From assembly GCA_012295275.1 (NCBI GenBank), contig CM022672.1, forward strand, positions 14,571,125 to 14,603,624: a DNA stretch of 32,500 nt. The letters are read 5' to 3'. The notes beneath the pieces are model-generated. The model did not search any database. It was not told the origin of the DNA and saw nothing but the letters and a program-made list of their open reading frames with translations. A program made the translations under genes and the position numbers. The stretch comes from Chrysomallon squamiferum (lineage: Eukaryota; Mollusca; Gastropoda; Neomphalida; Peltospiridae). Below, piece after piece: positions 1-11,980 of the stretch (within the stretch, counting starts at the first letter, position 1; each line of letters opens with the position of its first letter).

Positions 1-733
1 TATTTTTATTTTTATTTTTATTTTTTTTTTTTTTTTTTTTATTTGGTTTTATTTAGATGATTATTATTTTTTTTTTTTTGTCATTTTATTATTATTTTTT
101 TTTTTTTCAGAATTACACAGAAAAAAGATTTAAAGTCCATTCATTAAGACAAACTTTCCCTATAAAATAATGTACAAAATTATCTTTGTTATCCTAAAAA
201 TATTTAAATAGAAAGCACAGTTTAACGTAAATATAAACCTTAAATATAAAATTATAAAGGCCATAATAAATTTCATTTTCATGTAATAATCTTTTGCTTC
301 CACATTTTTTCATTGTATTTTATTTATCAGCACACACAATAAAAATAAAGAGTAGTAAATATATAAATAAACAAATAAATAAACAAATAAATAAATAAAT
401 AAATAAACATGTAATTTCTCGTTATGGATATATAGTATTTATTATCTATTTACGAATTTCCTTGTTGTAAAGTTTAAAATTGTTAAGTAGACAATCATGC
501 ACATAAAAAAGCGAATACACACCCACATATATCTACTTACTTAACAACTACCCTAAGGATAAATGAATACTTAAAACCATTACATAAATCAATAAAGATA
601 GGTTGACGTGTTGGTTCTCGCTATTTTATGTGACTTTACTACACGGTACGTCATAAAACATCATAAAACGTCATCAAGTTAAGCCACATTTCTTTTTTAT
701 TTGTACCTCGGACGTCGAGAACAAAAAAAAACA

Positions 734-765
<32 letters not shown>

Positions 766-800
766 AATAAGACGAATAGCTCACAAATGGCTTGCTAATT
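1..800. repeat. AT-rich intergenic DNA with simple repeats
   Basis: It opens with a (TTTTTA)n/T tract (1-58). A (TAAA)n-type tract lies at about 362-408 and a pure A run at about 736-762. At 648-675 three TCAT cores are spaced exactly 10 bases apart (TCATAAAAC, TCATAAAAC, TCATCAAG). No gene is seen. Confidence 0.8.
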
Positions 801-1400
801 GCTAAAAAGATTTTGTCGCGATCAGCATCAAAACGTATGATGAGTATTTTTTCTTTCTTTCTTTTTTCTTTTTTTTTATCCTTGTCTTTCTCGATTCATT
901 TATCAAGATCAAAGCCTTTCCGAGATAAACCGACAAATCACGAGATTTGAATAGCCAGCGCGAGACTTGGCAGCCCGATGATTGGCTCTTTACACTTCGT
1001 AAATACCGCGATCCCTCGCGCGCATACACCCGCGGGTTTAATCGGGCAGAGTATGATGTGACTTTCAGATAATTAGCGTAAATAACAATAAACAAGATCT
1101 TTTTCATACTGCCTTTAATAGCATTTAAACGCGAGTTTAATGGCTTCAAAAGGTCATTAATTGCACACACATTATGACATCTGTTAAAGGGCGGTAATCG
1201 AACCGACGTCCATTTCCTTTGAGCGCGAGGATTTCGACTCGATGACGTAATATCTACTGCTACCATGTGGACGGCGCTTTGCTATGGCTTCCAGCTGAAA
1301 AGACACTGCGAAAGAGTTACAAAAGCTATCCATTAATCCGTTTATAGGTCTGTCACGGATTCAGACGTGTTGAAGTGGGCTCCGGGTTGAAGTATTTGTC
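801..1400. other. Complex island A, candidate regulatory element
   Basis: This is a balanced-composition block between low-complexity flanks. The left end has a TTTC-rich tract (about 848-880); the rest is simple-repeat-free. It includes TGACGTAA near 1243 (CRE-like), a GC-rich segment at 1005-1035 and several TTAAT/ATTAA cores. The 154-codon minus-strand open frame across it (802-1266) has no recognisable domain and ends in a Lys-rich low-complexity run, so it is not called as a gene. Confidence 0.4.
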
Positions 1401-1580
1401 AAGAAGAAGAAAAAAAAAAAAAAACAACACCTGTTTCGAATTCTGAGAAAAGTTCGAGATATAGCAATTTTGTTAATACTAAGTGGATCACGATGATTTT
1501 AAAGTTCATGTGCGAATAATAATTTTCTAGGATACGAATATCTTAGATTTAAAAAAAAAAAAAAAAAACTATTGAAATCT

Positions 1581-1738
1581 ATTTAAATGTTAATGATATC
1601 AATCGTAGTGGAAATTTTTAATTTTTAAACAAATTTTCTGAAATGGTTGCCCTCTCTCTCTCTTTTACTCTCTCTCTCATCGATCTATCTATCCATCTAT
1701 GTCTCTCTCAGAAACAAATAATTAATCTTCAAATATTT

Positions 1739-1821
<83 letters not shown>
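1581..1821. repeat. Dispersed repeat family 1, copy 1, with (TC)n tail
   Basis: The stretch 1581-1740 resembles 5111-5400: both share GATATCA-TCGTAGT, TTTTTAAACAAATTTT, a pyrimidine-rich block, and CTCTCTCAGAAACAAA followed by ATCTTCAAATATT-like sequence. Both then run into a pure (TC)n tract, here 1742-1821. This is a retained element or an old segmental duplication. No coding capacity is seen apart from the low-complexity reading of the tract. Confidence 0.75.
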
Positions 1822-1824
<3 letters not shown>

Positions 1825-1987
1825 TAATTATATATACCGGAATGCCAAAACTGTTACTGGAACCTATAATCGTGAAACATTAGTTCTCCAACACACATTA
1901 TATAGCAGGAATAAAACGTTACAAACATTTTGAAAATCAGCTCGTAAAGGTTTGAGTTTTCTTTCTTTTTCTGATGTAACAGAAATA

Positions 1988-2041
<54 letters not shown>

Positions 2042-2740
2042 TTGTGTGTGAATGTGTTCTTTTACAGGTATTTAATATATTAATTTAATTTCAATAAGTA
2101 TTAATATAAAGTTAAAATCATTAATGAATGAATGCGTGCGATCAAAGATTCATAAAATCTATGAAAAAGTGAATGAACATATCAGAGAACGAACGAATGA
2201 ACAAACGAATGAACAAACAAATAAACAAGTACAAATGAGTTAATTAACTCGTCAAACAAAGTTTCAAAAAGCACACAAAAAAAAAAATAATGAATGAATA
2301 AATGAACATAAAAAAAGCAAACAAATGTCAAAGTACGATTAAACATAGAAAATGAACGAACTATAAATAAAACAAAGACAACAAACAACAACAGCAATCA
2401 GTTTAAGGAAACAACACACACACACACACATGTATATATATATATATATATAAAATAACCTATGCTACAAACTTAACCAGGAGCAGATGATCAAAAATGA
2501 ACTATTAACACATGTTAAGCAGGAAACTACACATCTTGAATAAACTGACAATAACCTACACGTCGTAGAACGGAATACATACACAGCAGAACGGAACATA
2601 CACACAGCAGAACGGAAAAGCCCACCGAGAACAGTCTTGAGCACAACAAGAAGTCTGCAGTGAAACAAAACAGCGTTATCAGTGTTTACACTCATTTAAG
2701 ATGAATGTACACAATTGTATTATTATTAATAGTACTAGTA
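1822..2740. repeat. AT-rich DNA with (TG)n, AAYG tetranucleotides, (AC)n(AT)n and a 21-base minisatellite
   Basis: (TG)n lies at about 1989-2047. A degenerate GAAC/GAAT/AAAC tetranucleotide tract lies at about 2185-2232. (AC)n then (TA)n follow at about 2414-2453. At 2565-2620 a 21-base unit containing AGAACGGAA-ACA is repeated 2.7 times. No gene is seen. Confidence 0.8.
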
Positions 2741-2969
2741 GTTGTCGTAATATCTTTATCATCATAATCGACAGTAGTAGTAGAAGTAGCAGTAGTAGTA
2801 ATAGTAATAGTAGTAGTAGTAGTAGTAGTAATAGTAGTAATAGTAGTAGTAGTTGTCGTAATAGTAGTAGTAGTTGTAATATCTTTATCATCATAATCGA
2901 CAGTAGTAGCAGAAGTGGCAGTAGTAGTAATAGTAGTAGTAGTGGTAATATTATCATCATTATCAACAC

Positions 2970-3008
<39 letters not shown>

Positions 3009-3046
3009 TACTACTACTACTACTATTTCCTTTATCTAACTTCGTC

Positions 3047-3106
<60 letters not shown>

Positions 3107-3140
3107 TAATAATAATAATAATAACAACAACAATAACAGC
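2741..3140. repeat. Compound AGT/ATT/AAT tract with a 129-base duplicated segment
   Basis: The block ATCTTTATCATCATAATCGA with flanking AGT repeats occurs at about 2748-2806 and again at about 2877-2935, offset 129 bases, showing expansion of a larger unit inside the trinucleotide array. Pure (AAT)n follows at about 3048-3122. The Ser/Asn-rich and Leu-rich open frames here only read these trinucleotides. Confidence 0.85.
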
Positions 3141-3458
3141 AACAACAATAATAAAATATGTACAATATAATTGTCAATGTAAATTATTATAATTGTTTTG
3201 TTTTATCCAGATGAGTTTATTATTAAAGCCATTATATTTACATTTAATGCTATAGTTTAACTACACATGAAGACAGAAAGTTGGTAATTTTTCAACCAAG
3301 AAATAAATAAATACACAAAGAATTATTAATTAATTTTAAAAATAAATATAAAAACAAACAAATAAACAAGTAATATAAAAGTGAATCAATAAGTATTGGG
3401 TAATACTACCAATATTACTCTGCCTATGAAATAATTATACTGACAACGAAATAATAAA

Positions 3459-3499
<41 letters not shown>

Positions 3500-3624
3500 T
3501 AATAATAATACGGGAAAAAAAGAAGAAGAAGAAGTTAAAAAAAAAACATAGAAAAGTCACGCCATTCTACATAAATATAAGCTTAAGTCATATTCATAAT
3601 AAAATTCATATTCTAAATTAAATT
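3141..3624. other. AT-rich DNA without a visible gene
   Basis: Contains (AAT)n at about 3460-3508 and an AAG stretch near 3521-3535. Nothing else is recognisable. Confidence 0.7.
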
Positions 3625-3708
3625 TTGTTAGTAAAACAACTAAACCTATAATTATAACGAAACATTTTGTTTGTAAAATAACTATACCTATAATTATAAC
3701 GAAACATT
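3625..3708. repeat. 42-base tandem duplication
   Basis: 3625-3666 and 3667-3708 are adjacent copies differing at three positions. Both end in CCTATAATTATAACGAAACA plus TT. The copies are AT-rich and non-coding. Confidence 0.9.
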
Positions 3709-4153
3709 ATATAAGACAATCTGTTAAACATTTATTAGAAGATTATAACAAAATTTACTTTATTTTACTATCGAAAATATCATCCTTTCTTAATGATCGT
3801 GACTGTGAAATAGAAAAAAAAAAATAATATTTTATCGAAAAGTCAAACATTTTGATGCGCAAAATTTTTCCTATATCTTTGTTTCGTACACACTTCGTCA
3901 AAATAATTTTAATTTTCATTGTAATTGTATTTATAAAAAGGTTTACGCTTTTAATTGTTTACAAATTTATGTTTTAATTGTCGTGACGTCACTGTATTAT
4001 ACTTCCTTAACGATGAGGTAATTTGTAAATGGAACTGAAGAATCTGTCTAAATAAAACTGTTGAAAGGTTTATTTTTATATTTTATGTTTTATTTTATTT
4101 TATTATTATTATTTTTTTTAAGCAAATAAATGTTATTTTTCGTTCCTTAATGC

Positions 4154-4184
<31 letters not shown>

Positions 4185-4297
4185 AAATTAATTAATAATT
4201 ATTATATTTTCTTTAAACTTTTATTTTTTTTCTTTCTTCCCCCATTATCGTGCTGTTTTATTTTTCTTGCTGATTTAGTTTCTTCGGATGTTATTAA

Positions 4298-4338
<41 letters not shown>

Positions 4339-4415
4339 ACTTATTTATTTATTTATTTGTTATTTATATATTTATTATTTTAATTATTTTTATAAAATAT
4401 ATTTAATATTCCACA

Positions 4416-4460
<45 letters not shown>

Positions 4461-4480
4461 ATATCCATAATCACTAACAC
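3709..4480. repeat. AT-rich DNA with a palindromic CRE and simple repeats
   Basis: A full TGACGTCA palindrome is at 3984-3991. Downstream lie (TTTA)n at about 4154-4182, (TG)n at 4301-4337, short TTTA repeats and (AT)n at about 4419-4458. No gene is seen. Confidence 0.7.
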
Positions 4481-4970
4481 GTTTTCTGCACAAACAATAC
4501 AAACATCTTTTCACAAACGCATCGCACAGTGCAGTCTGGGTAATACCAATAACTCTGGCATTACTTTCAGCTTAATTTTCCCTCTCCTCAATTTTCCCTT
4601 GCAGCAAATTGCACGAGAAGACGGTAAATAAGACATTCGCCCAGTTTGGAAGAAAATTTATTTTTAAGGGGTCAGAACCGACTACGACAGTTTATCACTG
4701 GTACCGTTTTGCGGCAGCCGGTCGAGTGACAATCACCTCAATATTAGGATAATTCTCTCCCTTGGCTGAGTGATGAGCACATTAATTGATTTCCAACGAT
4801 ATTCGTATATATTAGCAGCCGTTTCGGCACAAAGAACAAGTATTTTGAATTTCCTTAAAAGCGATGCAGATGTGATAAAATATTCCGTAACCAGATTTCC
4901 TGACAAGTCGAGATGAGAGAAGCGGTGTCTTGTCTGGAGCAAAGAAATGTTTTATTACTTTTTTGTTGGA
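4481..4970. other. Complex island B, candidate regulatory element
   Basis: Repeat-free, balanced composition. A 69-codon minus-strand frame (4733-4942) contains an LDLSGNLVT string resembling a single leucine-rich-repeat unit, but there is no second unit, so it is treated as coincidence. Confidence 0.35.
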
Positions 4971-5110
4971 CAATTTCTTCTTCGTCTTTTTTTTTTTTTT
5001 TTTTTTTTTTTTGTTGTTGTTGCTGGTTATTTGGTGGAGATTTTAAATCCGAACAGAATTAAAGTGTGGGTTTTTCTTTGTTTAATATTTGTTTCGTTTT
5101 AATCCTGTCA

Positions 5111-5496
<386 letters not shown>

Positions 5497-5840
5497 TCTC
5501 TCGCTCGCTTCCTCTCTCTTTCCCTCTCTCTCATTTACATACAGACATAGAAACATACGCACATATAACAAAAAAAAAAAAAAAACATAAAAACATACAA
5601 AAATAAACCTAGATACATACATTTGAACCGCGAGACGATTTTTGAGAAAAAAAACTGTGTAACACGGAACACATATACGCGTGTGTACAGGAATCATTTA
5701 TTATTTTCTTACTGCGTCTTTATTTCTGCAGTGATTAAATTATTCTTCAACCTCCAGCAGACACTTTCAGGTTAAAGTTTCTTACTCCAGCGTTTTAAAC
5801 TCCGCCTTTTTTTTTTTTTTTTTTTTCTGCTGCTGCTGCG
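5497..5840. other. AT-rich flank with poly-A and poly-T runs
   Basis: Contains short A and T runs (near 5570-5585 and 5807-5826) and a few CTG triplets at 5828-5838. No gene is seen. Confidence 0.6.
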
Positions 5841-6240
5841 AAACAAACTTTCGTACTCGCAGCCTGCGCCTCGTGCACGGCGCGAGACAAGAGTAACGAG
5901 GATTGATTGCTGGAAATCAGGAAAACTAGCGAGTAATCATGATTAATCTGCGACATCAGTGTCATTAATCCACGGTCTCATTTCATCACACCCATCGCAA
6001 GGGAAATTAATTCTTAATTCGATTGCAACAAATTTTAGTACCTCCCAGGGGTAAATTTAATAAAGAGCGTCACAGCCGAACACATTTCTGTTCACTTTAC
6101 ACGCCCGTCACGTCTTAGGACATGATGGCAGCGACGTCTGGTCAACCGAGGAGTGCTCTGATGACGTCCCTGAGCATCGACGTTGACAAATCAGGTTACG
6201 CTGGGGTTTTTTTGTTTAGGAGGAAACAACCACAGAAAAA
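5841..6240. other. Complex island C, homeodomain-site-rich
   Basis: Balanced composition with dense TAAT/ATTA cores (AATCATGATTAATC near 5934-5948, GTCATTAATCC near 5961-5971, TTAATTCTTAATTCGATTG near 6007-6025) and TGACGTCC near 6162. It resembles a developmental enhancer. No protein frame is recognised. Confidence 0.4.
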
Positions 6241-7560
6241 AATACCACAAGACGCTTCCGGTTTATTGAAAATAACCTATTTTTAATGGTTGCAATTATT
6301 TCTGATTTTGTTTTGGTTTCTTTCTTTTTTTTTTCTTTCTGTCTTTCTGGCTTTTTTTTATATTTTTTTTAATTATTTATTTTTTTTCTTCTTGTTTTTA
6401 TCTTTTTGTACTTTTTAAATGTTATTTAATTTCTTTCCACTCGGTTCGTACAAGTTTAAATTTAGAAGATGAATGAATGATAATATTTTTAAAAAGTTTA
6501 TTAACGGTAGCAGCATATTTATTTATTTATTTATTTATTTACTTACTTACTTATTATTTTTTATTTTTTTATTTATTATAAATATAATTTAAATAAACAT
6601 TGGTGTTTTTTTGTTGCTTATTATGAGTTCTGTTATGTTAGATACGTTAGTAGTAGCAGTAGTAATAGAAGTAGTTGTAGAGTAATTGTAGTAGTAACAG
6701 TAGTAGTGGTAGCAGTAGTAGTAGCAGTAGTAATAGCAGTAGTGGTAGCAGTAGTAGTAGTAGTAGGTAATAGTAGTAGTAGTAGTAATAGTAGTAGTAA
6801 TACAAATACTTACTTTTTGTCTTGTGTTTTGTAATAAATATTGAGCCAATAAAATATTTCGTTATTTATTTCTAATTTTATTTATTTATTTTATTTATTT
6901 ATTTATTTATTTATTTATTATATATTATCCAACTATCTTTATTCAATTAATAATTATGCAGGCTTTGGTCATCCTTTCTGAAACCGCCAATGTGATTGAT
7001 TCTCTAAATTTAGAAATTATTTATAATAATTTTCTGCTTTGAGATTTAAAAAAAATATATATTGAAGATGCTTTAAAACTAATTGTAATGTGTATTTATT
7101 TACCCATGTTAAGAAACATTATTTAGATACATTATATTACTTCTGACTACCTCACTTACATTTATTCGTATGAACAATTGTCCAGTATTTTTTTTTATTA
7201 AAAGAAAAACTAATATATCTCTTTTGGTTCCTTTAATATTTAGATTTTTATTTTTAACAAAAAAATAGATGTAAATTATATTTCTTAAAAACCATTTCAA
7301 AGTTGTCAATTTAAACTACCCAGCAACAAAAGCTTTTTTTTTTCTTTTTCTTTAGATTTACTGCTGCTAAAGAGAATGCGTATTCATAACTAAGATTAGC
7401 AACGTGACAGCAATATAACAGATCATGACCATTCTCGACAAAAAGTCTGATACATATTAACAAAGCTCATTTATTTTTTTTTTCTTTCCATTTTTTCATC
7501 TTGATTTTTTTCCTTTATTTTTTGTTCTTTTTTTTTTTTTTTTTTTTTTTTTTCTTCAAT
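6241..7560. repeat. T-rich, TTTA and AGT repeats; AT-rich DNA
   Basis: (TTTA)n lies at about 6519-6560 and 6870-6920, imperfect AGT/AGC repeats at about 6646-6800 (minus-strand Tyr/Thr-rich frames are artefacts), and a T run at about 7528-7552. The 6960-7500 part is AT-rich without visible features. Confidence 0.75.
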
Positions 7561-7570
7561 GATATTTCAG

Positions 7571-7803
7571 ATGGTGAAGTAAAAAAACCCCAGAAAAGTG
7601 CTATCTCCTACAATGAGAGATTTGCGCTGCTATCCATCAAAATGATTCTTCGTTATCCGATAAGGAGCACTCAACTCCGGTTCATTATGACAAGTATATT
7701 GTGCGAAAGAGATCCCACTCCACTGCAGAATGCTTCGTCAATGTCACTCTCGATCCTAACATATTTCTCGAAATGCGATTTGGAAACAGTACCATCGGTA
7801 TGA
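7571..7803 (+). other. Unassigned open frame of 77 codons with an acceptor-like start
   Basis: A long T run and CTTCAATGATATTTCAG precede an open frame of normal complexity, beginning GEVKKPQKSAISYNERFALL and ending ETVPSV at a TGA (7801-7803). There is a faint resemblance to a forkhead domain: ALLSIKMIL, then FIM, then QN-five residues-LS-four residues-F-x-K at the spacing of the recognition helix. The hallmark Trp and the Arg-His-Asn of that helix are absent, and four or so residues are missing between. Chance or a decayed exon are both more likely than a working gene. Confidence 0.15.
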
Positions 7804-8530
7804 AGACAAAAGAAGCACTGAGGGGTTAACCTAAAAGACGCGCAAATTACGTTAAAGCATCGGCAGCTGCAAATAAATGATCATGGAACGTCGTGGCGGG
7901 CAACTGCTGGAAACCTCTGTGGCGACTCATCCAGTCAGTTTGGCGCGGGGCCGCTTCTGTACCGTGGAGGAAAATTTATCAATCAAGCTCCCAGTCTTTT
8001 GTTCCGTAGCTGCTGGGATAAAAAAAAAAAAAAAAAAATGTTGACTAGTTAGAAAAGCATATTTGTCAAAAGTAGATCGTGAATGCTAGTTTGAATTAAG
8101 TAGTGCGCAGCTCTCCCCATCCCCTACCCCTCGTAGTGGTCTCAAAGCGTGTGGGAAAAGGCAGACCATTTAGACGATGAACTGGCGTCAAAAGACGCGG
8201 GCTGAAGCTCTCTTTTGGAGAGGTGATTTATTAGCCCAAGTTAGCGATATTAACTGGCGAGGGCTACCTGATACGAGTTAATTGAAGACAATTTGCAGGC
8301 CCGCTCTGCTACTGTAATGCTGATTACGTCAAAGCGGTGCCCCTCAACAGAATAAGGGACAAAGTTAATGAGCAAGGGACAGATCCCAGAGGATTCTGTC
8401 CGCTGCAAGATGGCCGGGCGTTTCATTCTGCACATCTCTGCCTCCAGACTGCGTGTTCTCTTTGTCTGAGTTTAATTCCGCTGTATCAAATAATTGAAAT
8501 TTTGATCTCTAAAAACAAAGTACTGAGACT
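7804..8530. other. Complex island D, candidate conserved regulatory element
   Basis: Balanced, almost repeat-free block (one A run at about 8021-8038). The core 8160-8345 contains GTGATTTATTAGC, GATATTAACTGGCG, GAGTTAATTGAAGACAATTT and GATTACGTCA, a mix of homeodomain and CRE-type sites. Open frames on both strands here are short and overlap each other. Confidence 0.4.
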
Positions 8531-9435
8531 TCCTTGAATTATTTTTTTTATAACTGAGATCCGTATTTTTTTAATTTCTTATTTTTGAAGACAGGTTTTA
8601 AACGAAATTTAAAAGCACTGTTATTGTTGTTATTGTTATTACACTGTTGTTCTTGTTTGTTTATTTGTTTGGTTGTTTTTTATTGAGTTGATTGAACTAC
8701 ATAGTGAATCGTTTAAAAGCTTTCTTCATTAACAATTATAAATTGATTGGAAAGGTTTATTTGAAATTTTAAAAGAAGAAAAAAATATATATATGAATTC
8801 AGTTTATATTAAAGTTAAATTAAATTTAGATTTAGGTGCTGAAACGTGTAGCATTTGTGTGTGTCTCTCTGAATGTGTGAATGTCGAGTAAATTTAAAGA
8901 ATAAATATGGATAATTATTTATATATCAGTATTTGAGTCTAAATGCATGTATCAGTTATATTTGCATTAACTATATATCTGTATTATTTCTTTTGTTCGT
9001 TCATTTCAGTAGCATATACATCACAAAGATGAAAGAGAACAAATGACACTTTGTTGTGATTTTAATTTGCAACACAATAAAAAACATAAACATCATAGAA
9101 TTACAGGAAAGTTCCACACATATTAGAAATCACAGTCTCTAATATTTTATTTATATTGCAGTTAATAAACGGATTTACTTTGTTTCAGCAAGGTCCGTTT
9201 TTGAAATTACTTTAAACTACGAACTGACTTTAACATAGAGTAATTATAAAACGTTAAACATTCGATGTTTGTATGTCTTTAAGTTATATATATCCTTTGG
9301 TATATTGCTAAGTATAATAAAATAATTGCTATGTTTCTGGGGGGGTTTTTTGTTAAAGAAAAGAACAAAACAAAATCAAGAAATGAGAGAAATGTCAAGT
9401 AATGTGCATATAAAACTAAATAATTTTTTCAATAA
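8531..9435. other. AT-rich DNA, nothing recognised
   Basis: No simple-repeat array longer than a few units, no open frame of note and no RNA gene seen. Confidence 0.6.
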
Positions 9436-9505
9436 TTTAAAACATTTAAATACTTTTTTATATATTTATAAAATTTTCCGGTAAAATTCAATCTCTGAAA
9501 TTGTA

Positions 9506-9561
<56 letters not shown>

Positions 9562-9636
9562 TATAAGTTTTAAAACATTTAAAAACTTTTTTATATATTT
9601 ATAAAATTTTCCTGTAAAATTCAATCTCAGAAAATT
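9436..9636. repeat. Direct repeat of about 65 bases flanking a poly-A tract
   Basis: 9436-9501 and 9568-9636 match with only a few differences (shared TTTTTTATATATTTATAAAA and GTAAAATTCAATCTC), offset 133 bases, with an interrupted A run (about 9504-9559) between. It is too long for a target-site duplication of a retroposon; a tandem duplication of a 133-base unit with the A run is simpler. Confidence 0.85.
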
Positions 9637-11640
9637 CAAAAGATAAAAAGAAAAAAGAAATGAAGTAAAATAAATGAAACTTTTCTCGTTTATTGCAAAT
9701 AAAATGTTCTATTTAGAAAAAAAACAAATGTCTTTGATTTAAATAAATAATCAACAGTTATTATATTAATAGTTTACATTTTACAACACTTTAGTCTACA
9801 GTCTGAGTGACAGATAGTTTCCAGGATCGAATACCGAAAAGGACTTGAGAAAGCGTAAGACATTTTTACTTGTTCTTTTCGTTCGAATAAACCCAAGCGC
9901 TGACGTTGCCAGTGAGAACTCTGTGTTATGAGTACAAAACACTGGTTTTAAACCATCAGCAAATTTAAACACGTTTTAAAGATACATCATTTTTTTAAAT
10001 TTTTATACTTAAATCATTGAATTTAATATCTTTGAAATAGAAAAAATAGGTTTGATGAATATAAAATTTAAAATAATATAAATATAAATTTATAAATATA
10101 TAAATATAAATATAAATATAAATATAAAATATAAATAAATAAATAACTATAAAATGAAATAAAATAATTAGAAAATGAAATAAAATAGTAAGCTGGTAAA
10201 AGAAAATGTATTTATAAACATATTCAGTAGTTTTTTAAACGTAACAACGTTTAGGTCAGTGATGGTTTTAAAAACTCATAACAGCTAATACAAACTCAAA
10301 TGATGAAATAACTATGTTACATTTGTTACATTTCTATTACGTACAGTCACTCTCTAGCTTCACTAACATCATGCACTATCCGGTTCTCGTTATTCTGACC
10401 AAATTAATCTTTAAAAGATGTCAGAAGATTTTGGTGCTGTTTAAATTGGTTTTCGATTTGGAATTTTGTTTCTTTTTACTTTGTATTATTTATTTACTTA
10501 TTTTTTATTTATTCATTTATATCTTTCTGAACGTTGCACAAATTCTGTTTTTGTTTCTTTCTAGAAAGAACAGTAAAACTTTCAATTGAAAAAAATTATA
10601 TTATAATAATAATAATAATAATAATAATAATTAAAATCATGCAAATTAATCTTAGATTTAATAAAATCATCAAAAAAAAAAAAAAACGACCCACTACCGT
10701 TTTTAAAAACACCGGGCTTTTGTCATCTTTAAGCTTTCTACGCACACGTTGAATTAAATTGTACTGAAATTAAAACTACAAGGATATTACCTAGGCAAAA
10801 TCAGTGTAGATATAGAACAAAATTTAACAAAGGTTTGAAATCTTTGCCTTTATCCACACATCTAATCTCTGAATAATATGTCTAAAGGTAACAAATGATA
10901 TTCGTAACAATAGCTAACTCACTTTAGCCACAAACAACAGTTTTTTTGCAGTTTTATGCGATTAAGTCTGCAGATGTAAAAATTATAGCAATCTTTGGAA
11001 TTATTTGCACTGGCTGGTAACAATATCTTAGCCTAGTGAATTTCGTAAAATAAATAATTTTTACTGAGATTAATTTTTCAAGTGTTAGATTTTTAAATAA
11101 TAGGGAGAGTTATTTTTTAATTAGTAATAGTATTTTTTTATTATTATTATTATTATTTTGTTGTTGTTTTTTTGTTTGTTTTCTCTTTTGTTGTTTTGTT
11201 GGGGTTTTTTAATTTGTATTTCACAGATTATTCATTTTAAACTTTTGGAATTAAGAATACAAAAACAAGATTAGCATTGATGATGATAACTATAATGATG
11301 ATGATGATGATGATGATGATCTCAATAGTTCTAATATAATACCAAACTGTATGTATTTATTCCAGACAGATTATTTCTTTCATGACAGATTTAGTCTTAA
11401 ATAATTTTATATATCTACACACAATCGTACCATGTGTCAACTTACGTTTTATTTATGAATATTCAAAGGTCAGTGCAATTTAAAAAAATTCTATAATTTA
11501 AAAAGAAATAGAATAAAGTTTATCACTCCACAAAGACTGAGTCATGATCAACCAAAATTCCTTAATAATAATAATAACAATAATAATAAAAATAATAATA
11601 ATAATAACAACAACACTATTAGTAATAGTAATATTCAGAA
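9637..11640. repeat. AT-rich DNA with ATAAAT, AAT, GAT and ATT repeats
   Basis: (TATAAA)-type repeats lie at about 10078-10147, (AAT)n at about 10606-10630, (ATT)n near 11136-11157, (GAT)n at about 11295-11321 and AAT/AAC at about 11563-11613. The interval 9790-9950 is more balanced but has no feature I can name. The plus-strand frames at 10314-10752 are Phe/Leu/Ile-rich readings of AT-rich DNA. Confidence 0.65.
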
Positions 11641-11980
11641 ACAAATGACAGTTTCTGCATCAGCAGCAAACTACATCTGGTGTCGGTTTGGCCTCTTCAG
11701 AACAATTAATGATCATTATCCTCTAGTACCGTATTAATCAAGCGACATTGTTAGCCGGGACAAACTTAAACAACTAATCAGCATTTTAACCGAAGACGGA
11801 GATCAGCTTCGACTGCCAGCGCGTTCTCAAAAGAGGACTGCCACATCGCGTTCTCAAAAGAGGACTGCCACATCGCGTTGTGTTCCGTTAACGCGCTCTG
11901 AATTGATATTCGATTTACGAACAGTTTAACACAAATCGGACTAAAGCGTCTGCCAAACAATGGAAATTAGTGAACGGTGT
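11641..11980. other. Complex island E with a 27-base tandem duplication
   Basis: Balanced composition with ATTAAT/TTAATGATCATTA-like sequence near 11705-11720. It includes two perfect 27-base copies at 11821-11847 and 11848-11874 (GCGTTCTCAAAAGAGGACTG core) followed by a third partial GCGTT. The minus-strand frame reads this as a nine-residue repeat. Confidence 0.5.
11821..11874. repeat. Perfect 27-base tandem duplication
   Basis: The second copy is identical to the first, implying a recent duplication. It lies inside otherwise repeat-free sequence, and the unit length is a multiple of three. Confidence 0.95.

Noticed and set aside
802-1266. 154-codon minus-strand frame
   Set aside because: No recognised domain, ends in a Lys-rich low-complexity run; the DNA looks more like a regulatory island.
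2679-3039. Long Leu-, Ser- or Asn-rich open frames
   Set aside because: They are readings of AGT/AAT/ATT trinucleotide arrays in both strands; no unique sequence supports a protein.
4733-4942. Leucine-rich-repeat-like string LDLSGNLVT on the minus strand
   Set aside because: Only one unit, no flanking repeats, cysteine caps or signal peptide; likely chance.
9436-9636. Retroposon with target-site duplications
   Set aside because: Repeats of about 65 bases are too long, and nothing but A lies between them.
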